DNA of 64,000 bases from Sphingobacteriales bacterium (GTDB lineage: Bacteria > Bacteroidota > Bacteroidia > Chitinophagales > Chitinophagaceae), in contig JACRJO010000031.1 in NCBI GenBank assembly GCA_016219985.1, positions 1-64,000 of the forward strand, in the 5' to 3' direction. Each line of letters opens with the position of its first letter. The stretch's first letter is position 1. Under the pieces are notes generated by a model. The model was not told where the DNA came from. It worked only from the letters and a program-made list of their open reading frames with translations, and made no database searches. The position numbers and the translations under genes were made by a program. This document shows positions 45,801-53,500 of the stretch, in pieces.

Positions 45801-46627
45801 CGCTCAACCGTTTCAGTTCCGCACAACATGGTTACCTGGAATCCCTTCCCGTAGCTGTGGCCGGCAATGCCATGTACCGGGAGATTGCTTTTGATGGTTT
45901 CGAAGATTATAATTTCAACCTGGGCCTGCCATTCATATCAGACAGCTGCGGCATACAGGAGCATTTCAACTTCCGGAAATCACTGGGAACCGTGGCTTTA
46001 TTGGATAATACCAAATCGCATAGTGGAAAATATTCCTTAAAGCTCACCGGAACGGCTATCATACAAAAACCGTTATTACTTAATGAGCCCGATGCTATTT
46101 ACGGGATAGATGTGCATAACCAGTATATTGTCACGAACGGTTACCTGCGGTTCGGCTTCCAGCCGGTTCCGTCCAGGAAGTATATTATCAGCGGCTGGGT
46201 TAATGACGGTCAGCCCAAATCAGCCGCCATCAACGGGCTTTCGCTGACTATCAATGGTACGGGATATAACGTCAACGATAATGCGGCGAACCCTTCCGTA
46301 TATAGTAAGATCCATGTGGTGGAGGGATGGAAACGGTTTGAAGTTGTGTTTACCATGCCGGCCGGCGGCAATTTCACCCTTGCATTGGGGGGCAGCAATC
46401 TGAATGTGGATGATATCCGGGTACACCCCTATGATGCACAGCTGAAATCTTATGCATACGATGCAACCTCATTGCGCTTAATGGCAGAAATGGATGAAAA
46501 CAATTTTGCCACTTTCTATGAGTATGATGACGAGGGTACCCTGATCCGGGTGAAGAAAGAAACCGAGAAAGGTATCAGTACCATCAAAGAAACCAGGAGT
46601 TCTGTAAAAAGAAAAATACCTCTGTAA
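39794..46627 (+). CDS. Giant exported SpvB-like Rhs companion protein (2277 residues)
   Basis: Signal peptide at about residues 10-35. Residues 40-115 carry the Bacteroidota Rhs-type opening seen in SpvB-like proteins: MVDLFSGDFSYNIPLLDVGG, YPVNLAYHSGAGPEEEASWV, GLGWSLNPGAINRQLRG. Long strand-rich stretches follow to about 1700. A PA14-like domain lies at about 1749-1835 (YVGIASDNRFQFKINGTPVL). A jelly-roll (carbohydrate-binding-like) module follows at about 2035-2220, and the protein ends with a single Rhs-type hairpin, FATFYEYDDEGTLIRVKKE. This layout is reminiscent of TcB in Tc toxins, the half of the hollow cocoon that has no toxin tip. It overlaps the upstream lipoprotein gene by 14 bases. 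Confidence 0.75.
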   Translation: MVMSKSMRKQKAAAWILLLVFSVQTFYPVRAYALTSGPTTPEMSAFEPASTANMVDLFSGDFSYNIPLLDVGGYPVNLAYHSGAGPEEEASWVGLGWSLNPGAINRQLRGLPDDFNGDVITQEDNKKPNITVGGNVNASIKLFGNRTPKIKIGKKKKNLNGNMKVKIGILHNNYTGYKGIIGIGTGFSTSDQNSDAMTKNLSVSADPSTSLGLSVDNQSGVNPYANFEVNYKVTTKKEREAARNLTISQQENLSKTLINAIFHSSIYDLKESASKVAKMERILNRANDVSSMLGGSSSINFGTFQPPALVQTPMVSKNFTASLGIGVTLFGVAVVPGIEGTYSRQELKQKINTAPAYGFMNGHIAKSKDEAILDYNMEKESPYFKRLPNLGVTVFTPDLFNVTSNAGSMQFRPYLRGTGIYFQPHKLDEDKSTDIGLEAGFGNIFHLGVPLQLQKTNNISGKWTAKNNYLSIGDFKSTGSTPDNQAFYFKRVGEKNRQDDAYFGAIGNTSPVAVRLDNGFSAWAFGKGQANNAIRVKNAGDISGIQQGRTVRDKANHSISYLTAAEAANYALDKQIPNYRENTLLTTAGDVKNLVTRTADYRKAHHISQYTITQDDGQRMVYGIPVYNTAQEEVSFAIRYNATALEKGITSYNPGTDNSQNNMNGKDNYYHKYSTPAYTTGHLLSAILSPDYVDLTNNGVTDDDLGTAVKFNYSQLSDVNGNPLYYKWRTPYSNEYGNNNTANYSEGYRSITDDDKANYTWGKKELWYVHSIESKTMVAQFYTEDRKDGLGVLDENGGKDPSIRLKRLKEIRLYSKSDLYLNGNNAVPVKTVHFEYDETYPLVSQLPNNEFSHLGYGKLTLKRIWFSYGKNTKGQYNSYNFKYKIPLNQVYQDMQSDRWGSYRPKSANPNGLTNLEFPYATQNRTDADDFASYWQLNEIELPSGGIIQVQYESDDYAYVQDRRAAQMCFITGIGSNGGTTGFANADKIYVKLPVATSNADLKKRYFEGLKSLAYKAFIDLDGKGHSEYVSGFADISGYTIANPATGSDIVEITVGKINNYNPIAKAAWQKLKMDLPRYAYAEYDNLNADEMGFVKAIKALGATFSRFKDLVENFDQRAKRKGFGNHINLSKSWVRLCTPAGINGSVKGKLGGGHRVREVKINDQWALMSGVATAETGVYGQRYEYTTEVSGPGGVTEIISSGVASYEPATGSDENPFREPINYSDKHLFGLPKYFYLERPMGESYFPSASVGYSKVTIKNLGADGSVGANGVTVNEFYTSKDFPVKVDDLPMERKQPKISFLPRLFGAKITAAVTVSQGYLVENNDMNGKPKGEAVYGKNGNEISSAKYYYKVSNPGAEKQELNNNVSVIDRGGTITPNAIVGMDIDMFTEMNESLMENMGVAVDPSFGVTIYGIIPKFSIKLPLPKPNYEKRLYRGSSTIKLVNRYAILEKSVKTVNGSTSVAENLLWDAETGEVLLSKVNNEFNDNTYTFNYPAHWVYDRMGAAFRNEGVYLAGFTTSSTGNIVTTYNGLLVPGDELIDLGSNNQYWVTDPHKNGQLYLVDKDGAYKPGLSANVKISRSGRRNLAMASVGSVVTMNNPINGASLNFTQASNVLQAGAVNYADDWKVPLQERCAVDSACWSLNQNSNTATPVLNFVTPALKATSSLYSFYGTKIYNPGYNASGDGVYQTLTTPYWKGDNTCLAGPMNRCAFWVNTNLAAPLGAAKATSGKDSVPGMNVPGANAVPNCIPRTGTFGRWLGYTFNYSTSTPRTIYVGIASDNRFQFKINGTPVLIRSTDVETDFQYWHIYPVCLNPGKYTLEFLGYNRNDLVGEGAFGAEVYDNTLAQLQAATADNSLNIVYSTRNVIGQNIEVGDGIGYAAPAGYYVFKTPGGLFTANQINSVAPAGGAGVNNYFNPYRTGILGNWRVKKQLLYDTKRVNNKGDVNDPTGTQLRNSGYFADYSNYWSWTGTNWVENAGNPRWQWTSQVTKFNRKGQEIENMDALNRFSSAQHGYLESLPVAVAGNAMYREIAFDGFEDYNFNLGLPFISDSCGIQEHFNFRKSLGTVALLDNTKSHSGKYSLKLTGTAIIQKPLLLNEPDAIYGIDVHNQYIVTNGYLRFGFQPVPSRKYIISGWVNDGQPKSAAINGLSLTINGTGYNVNDNAANPSVYSKIHVVEGWKRFEVVFTMPAGGNFTLALGGSNLNVDDIRVHPYDAQLKSYAYDATSLRLMAEMDENNFATFYEYDDEGTLIRVKKETEKGISTIKETRSSVKRKIPL

Positions 46628-46645
46628 AAAACGTAAACCACGTAT

Positions 46646-47533
46646 ATGAGAACACCATTCAACTATAAAAGACTGTTGCTGATCCTGCTTCCTGTACTTG
46701 CTCTCGCTTTTATTGCAGGGGTACCCGTCAGTGATGATAAAACGGTCCTGGAACAGATCATTGCGGCCTTTCCTTCCGGGGAGGCGGACCCGAAACAACA
46801 GGAGGAGGCAAATGACAGCCTGAAGGATATCTGGGCGGAAATGCAAAAACTGGCAGCTCATAACAACAGTGATTCCATCAGCATGTCCGGAAGGATCAGG
46901 CTGTATGATAACCTGTTTGAAGAGGGGATACAGGAGCAGCAGGCATTCACCCTGGAACAGGCGGGGGAAAACCAGTGGTTTCATTTGGATTCTTTTGACC
47001 GGATCCAGCTTGCAGGCACTTATTTTTTAGTGGATCATCCCGAAAAGGAGATAACCATACAAATGCCGGGCGCCGCAGATTCAATGGTAAAGGCTCTTCA
47101 AATGATGGACCCTGAAAAAATGAAGAAAATCCTGATCAAAGACGGGACCACAGCGGAGCTTTCCACCGGGGACGGTCATAAAATACTCAGCATTAACCCC
47201 GGAATGATGGACGCGGTAAACCGGTATGATATAATTTATGACAGCAGCACGTATGAGATAAAAAAATTCCGGATTTATTATACCAACACTCCTTACCAGG
47301 ATTACCGGGAGACCGGCGGTCAGCCGGAAAAAACACCGGAAGATCCGGCCAGAACAGAGGAGGAGGAGGACATGGAAATGAATGTAACGGAATATGTGCT
47401 GGAGTTTGAGATTCAGAGCAGCCAAAAAAAATGTGGTCTTGATTTTTTGCAAAATTCATTTTACCGGGTCAGCCCGGAAGGAGATGTGATTTTTACCGGC
47501 AGGCTTGCTGGTTATAAGAAAACAAGTATGTAA
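46646..47533 (+). CDS. Exported protein between the two Rhs giants
   Basis: A 295-residue protein. A signal peptide (LLLILLPVLALAFIAG) is followed by strand-rich sequence with a clear acidic tail region (RTEEEEDMEMNVTEYVLEFE at about 238-257). Residues about 55-130 and 150-215 look like two similar beta domains (IRLYDNLFEEGIQEQQAFTL, then YDIIYDSSTYEIKKFRIYY). It resembles no family I can name. It sits 18 bases after the first giant and 37 bases before the second, with the same orientation, so it is likely part of the same assembly, for instance an export or folding helper. Confidence 0.65.
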   Translation: MRTPFNYKRLLLILLPVLALAFIAGVPVSDDKTVLEQIIAAFPSGEADPKQQEEANDSLKDIWAEMQKLAAHNNSDSISMSGRIRLYDNLFEEGIQEQQAFTLEQAGENQWFHLDSFDRIQLAGTYFLVDHPEKEITIQMPGAADSMVKALQMMDPEKMKKILIKDGTTAELSTGDGHKILSINPGMMDAVNRYDIIYDSSTYEIKKFRIYYTNTPYQDYRETGGQPEKTPEDPARTEEEEDMEMNVTEYVLEFEIQSSQKKCGLDFLQNSFYRVSPEGDVIFTGRLAGYKKTSM

Positions 47534-47570
47534 TCAGAACCTTATCCGATAAATATTAATACGGCAGTTT

Positions 47571-50500
47571 ATGAGAAAGTATAATGGATACAAGAGAAAC
47601 CTTACACGGGTCCTTGCAGTTATTGTTATGCTTACCGCTTTTGTTATACATGCGGCGGCGGTAGAAGAACCCCGGGAAATAACCAAAAAGGGTTCCGAAC
47701 TGGTGAACCTGCCGTTGAATACAGTGATCACTAATGCGGATCCGGTTTTCGGATCGGCAAACTGGAACGGTCAAACGGCCAATGGCGTGAAGAATATTAT
47801 ACTTTTTGAAATCGATTTCAACAACGAGGCCAATAAATATTTTCAAAATCTCACTTTTACGGCCACCTGTACCGTGGATATCAGGTGCTATGGAAATCCT
47901 TCCAGCCCCACTACAATTACCCAAACCTATCCCGGTATCGCCCTCCAGGTCAACTTTAACCCGGCGGCCGGAGCCATTTATAAAGGGATTGCCGAATATA
48001 AATTCAATGGGGCCTACAAAGTGGACGTCGTATTTAAAGGGATCACGGCCACAGGTTTGTCTCCTGTTACCAGTTACCCCATATTTTCACTGACCAATAA
48101 ACTTATCGTTGACCGCCAGTACAATTTTAATGACAACAGCACTGATCTGTTAAAATATACAACGGACGGGCAAAAGCTGACTGTAAACTGGACCCCCACG
48201 GCTTACCCGGGTGCTGAATCTTTTGACCTTGAATGGACCTATGTGGACGAAACCTCTGATGCCGGTGTTATCATTAACCAGGCCAGGACCCTGGGACAAA
48301 CCACCATTAGCCAGGCGACATTGGAATCTTTTTTCCGGAACAACAGCAGCCGCGTGAACCTACCGCCCGGTCCGGCGGAATATAAATTCAACCTGAACTA
48401 TAATAAGGGATTTATCCTGTTCCGGATGCGGGGAGTGCAGTTCCGGAACAGCGACGGGCTCCGGCTTGAGGGAAATTGGAATTATACAGCGGATGCGATA
48501 ACCGGATCCCTGTACACATTCTTTGACCAGGGTATTGTGGATGTGGATTGGCATGAAAAAGAACTTAACTGGCAATACAATGCGGTGTATGCGGAGGACG
48601 GAAAGAGAAAAGAGGTTATCAGTTATTTTGACGGGGCCCTGCGCTCCCGGCAAACCGTAACAATCAATAACCAGGATAATGTATCCGTAGTGGCAGAGCC
48701 GGTATATGATGCCCTGGGCCGGCCTTCGATGAGTATCCTGCCAGCCCCCGTTTCGGATAATTTGTTAAAATATTTCCGTTCGTTTAATGTCAATAACAGC
48801 CTGAGACCAGTCAGTTATAAAGATATTCCTTCGGCAAATTGCGGTATTATCTCATCCGCTCTGAGCAGCAGCTCAGGCGTGGAGAAATATTATTCTGAAA
48901 ACAACCCCTTCATAAATGATCCGGCGAAACCCTGGAATAAGGCGATTCCCAAATCCGAAGGTTTCCCCTATACCGTAACCCAATACACCCCGGATAATAC
49001 GGGCCGGATCAGGGCCCAAAGCGGCGTGGGCGCTGCATTCCAGCTGGGCACCGGCCATGAAACAAAATTTTATTATGGCAAGCCCTCACAATACGAACTC
49101 GACCGGCTTTTCGGAGCTGAAGCGGGCGATCATACCCATTACCTGAAAAATATGGTAAAAGATGCCAACGGGCAGGTGAGTGTATCTTATCAAAACAGTG
49201 AGGGGAAAACCATTGCCACCGCACTGGCGGGACTTCCTCCGACCCAAACGGAGGCCCTGGCCTCGGCCGCCGAACCCACAACCCTGGTTAAAGACATCCT
49301 TATCACCCCTTCTTCTTTCCAGGTGAATGTGGCAAATAGCAGCCTTGAAGCCACCAATACCTTCCTGGTATCCAGTACAGGGAATTACAAGTTTACGTAT
49401 AAGTTTGTCCCGGAGAAATATACAGAAGCCTATTCCGGTGGCACGCTGTGTTACACCTGCAGCTATGACCTGCTCATCACCCTGCGGGATGAATGCGGGG
49501 CCGAACTGAACAGAACGGAACTGAAAAATATCACGCCGTTTAATACCTCCTGTGCCAATCCGGCGGAACTCAGTAATTTCTTTAATGCCACTATTCAGCA
49601 GATAGGTGAATACACCGCTTATTTTGAACTAAAGGTAAACAGGGAAACGCTTGATGCCTATACGGAACATTACCTGGCCAATAATACGGATATCAGGAAG
49701 CTGAATTATTTCCTGTTGGAGCAATTAGTGGAAGAAAACCTGTCTGAGTGCTATAGCGACTGCGAAGCCTGTAAAACCCTGCCCGCCACGGCCGCAGAAT
49801 TTGTTGCAAAGGTACAGGCGTATTATACTAAGGAGGGAATAACTTTTGGGGCGGCGGAATCCGCATTTGCCACCAACCTGTATAATACCATCAAGCAAAA
49901 TTGTGTTACAATCGGGCAACAATGTGTGCAAAGCCCCTGTGACGAGATCCTGGATGTGATCAAAGCGGATGTAACACCCGGGGGCCAGTATGCGGAATAT
50001 GATGAGAATTATAACCTGAAGGACCCGCAGATCAATGTGCTCGCCCATTATCAAAACCCGGTTACCCCCTATTCACCCGCTACTGTCGAAGACGGGAATG
50101 GCAATGTAGTACCCGTGGCACAACTTAGTTTAAAGGACTTTATTTTAAAATTTGAAGATTCCTGGGCTGTTTCGCTTGCACCCTATCATCCCGAATACTG
50201 TTATTATACCTGGTGTACCATGAACCCGGGCAGCCGGCAATTTGATCAGACCCTCGAAGAGATGAATGACCCGACGGATGCTGTTACGACCGCGTATTTT
50301 GACCGTACCAATCCGCTTAAATTATTGCAGGCAGACCCCTTCTTCCAGTTAGGTGGTTATGGCTACAGCTATACGACCCAGATGCAGGCTGACCTGAACA
50401 CGTATTCAGTCAATGTGATGAACCTGGCCGGCCAAACCCCTAAAAATATTTTTCAGACCATTGATTACCTCTTATACTGTGGTAACCAGGTGCCTGCTAT

Positions 50501-53500
50501 CAGCTGGGATTTTTGTAATAAGGCCGTAGCAGATCCCTGCCGCAGCGACTATAAAGAATGGGTACTCTATAAGGAGTGGTACCTGGAATTAAAACAAAAG
50601 TATTATACGCTGGCGATGCAGCAGCAAATGCCTGCGTGTAAAAACTGCTTCATTCCTTCCTCCGGAAATACGGACCCCGGGGGCTGGACCAATTGTATTG
50701 CACCTCCGGTCAATGAGTTTTCGATAGCCGACGTACCCAATAGTGCTGCCGATGGATTGAAACGGATTTTGATAAAATATAAAGACGGGAATGCAGTCAT
50801 CAGCTGGCCTGTTACAGTTGCCGTGCAAATGACAAATACCAGCACCGGGATCATGCTTACCCAGGATATTGTCTTTGTTCCGGGCTTTGGTACGCAGGAG
50901 ATGCAGGTGCAGGGCGGCTTTAACCTGTTTGCCATTACAGGGGTAACCTGTACGCAACTTACCGGGCGGATTAATAATGGCATGATCACAACCGGAAAAC
51001 CGGCTGCTGAAAATACAACGGCTGTCAACGGGTTGGTATTGTGCCCCGATCTGAAGGATTTCACCTGGACTTTTGCACCGGGGTCTCAGGGAGACAGAAT
51101 TGATATATGCTATACCGGCCCAGCTATTCCTGCGGGCCAGGTAGTTTCCTTAACCGGCAGGATCATGTTTAATTGGTCGCATTTTTTTGACTTTACGGTT
51201 GACTTTTGTTCCGAATTATCTCCTTGCCAAATTGCAATACCTTTTGTGGATAGTTACTGGGTGCCCATGCCGGGGTACATACAGGTCGAGTTATATACGG
51301 TTACATGTGGAACAGGAACCTGTTCACAAACATGCTTTACGGAGGGAACAGATTACACGATAGACTACCTGACAGGAGAGGTTTGTTCATTAAGCGACAG
51401 CTGGACTGATATTTCCGTGAAGTTTATTACATACTGTGGTACGCTGACCTATAGCATGGCCAATCCCGGCCAGGGTAATTGCATGATTTTTCCTGACTGG
51501 CGATCTTCCTGCGGGCCAATCATTGCTTCACAGCCTTCTTTTACCGGGCCTTGTCCCGGCGGCACATGGCCCTGCCCGGTTGGGGATTTTAATTACAATA
51601 TCACGCAGGGGCAGAATGTAGTAAACAGCAGCTGGGATATCAGGGTATGCTATACCGGTCCGGCCATCCCGGCGGGAAAAAGGGTAACCATGAATGTGAC
51701 AGCCACCAACCCGGCTTGCTCCCCGTCTATTCCCACTGTTAATTTTGTTGCCCAGTTCTGCGCGTCGCAAAACTGTTTTACCTACTCAATACCTTCTTCG
51801 GCCTTTGCTTGTGATGTCCCCTGGAGTATTTCATATAAGATCACCTGCACAGACCAGCCTTGCGAAACCCCCTGCCCTACGGGAGATTGCTGTGACGATC
51901 CGCGCTATAGCCTGTATAAGGGAAAAGTGAAGCGCTTCCAGGATTACCTCGCGCCTGATTTTACCGCCATTCAGAACAGCACCCTGAACAACCCGTCCAA
52001 CAACACCGCCTATCCCCTGGCTACCTGTAAGAATGAGTGTGAAGCCATGGCGGACGCCTGGATGGCGCAATTGAAAAATTGCAGCAGCAACCTGCAACAA
52101 CTGGAAAGGATACGCCGCCAGTTGATTACTATCTGTAAAAACAGTTGTGCTGCGCAACAAGGAAGTACGACGATCCATCCGTTTGCAGATCAGAACCCGA
52201 GCCCCAGTTTTGAATCCGTTATTATAGCTGAATTTGGCAGCCTCACCCCCAATTGTGCGTATGACCTGATCAGCGATCCTTATCCCTGGGGTAAGGTACC
52301 GGCGATGGAGAAAACCTTTGCTGCGGAAGCCAGTACCCAGGTCTGTAACCGGCTGCAGCAATTGAGAACGGAGGCACAGAGCAAGGGTTATGCGAATACC
52401 CTGGCAGGCGTACACCAGTACCTGAAGGATTATTACAGCCCTTATTATGACCTGGAAGATGATGAATTACAGCAGCTTTTTGATGCCTGCAATGGCTGCA
52501 ACGGGATCATGAAACTTCCGGTGGAACTGCCGCCGTTTATGAACGGCGATGCGAAGGACTGCCTGCCCTGTACGGTATATGAACAGAAAAAAGCCCAGTT
52601 CCTGGCCAAATACCCGGGTATCACCCCCGCACATGATAATTATGAAGTGCTGTTCCGGAATTACATGAACCACCAGACCGGGTTCAGCCACGCCTATGCC
52701 AGCTACTATGATTTTGAGCTCAAATGTGCCGCCAACCTGAACAATTTCAGGCAGTTTGGAAAGGTTTGCGAAACACCCCTGTCCATGGAAGCGGATGTGA
52801 ATACCCTGAACCAGTGCATGGATGAGAAATTCTATAATGCCCTTTCCAATGCCACGGTGATCTATACACGCTATATTGAAGAAATCAAGCGGGTTTACCG
52901 GAATAATTATACCGCGAAATGCCTTTCTGCCAAACCCCGGTTAGAAGCTGAGGCCAGGCTTTATGAATACCATTACACCCTGTATTATTATGACCAGAGC
53001 GATAACCTGGTGAAAACCGTGCCGCCGCAGGGCGTGGCCTTCCTGACGGATGCGCAGATCAATACACTTTGGACAGACCGTAACCAGTTTATCGTTCCGG
53101 CCCATACCCTGGCCTCGACCTACCAGTATAACAGCTTTAACCAGGTGGTAAAGCAATACAGCCCGGACGGAGGCACCTCGGAATTCTGGTATGACCGCCT
53201 GGGAAGACTAACCGTCTCACAAAACGAAGAGCAAAAGACACCGGTGAATGGTGGCAATACCAACCGGTACAGTTATACAAAGTATGAGCCGGTGCTTGGC
53301 CGTATCACCGAAGTAGGCGAGAAATCAGGGGCGGCTGCTATTACCACTATTGACACCCGGAACGATGCACATTTGCAAAGCTGGCTGGCCAGTGGTACCG
53401 ATGCACAGATAACCAGCACCATTTATGATCAGGCAGATCTTACACAGGTTACGAATACGGCAATTACCGGGGAGCAGCAGTTTTATACCAGCCGCAAGCG

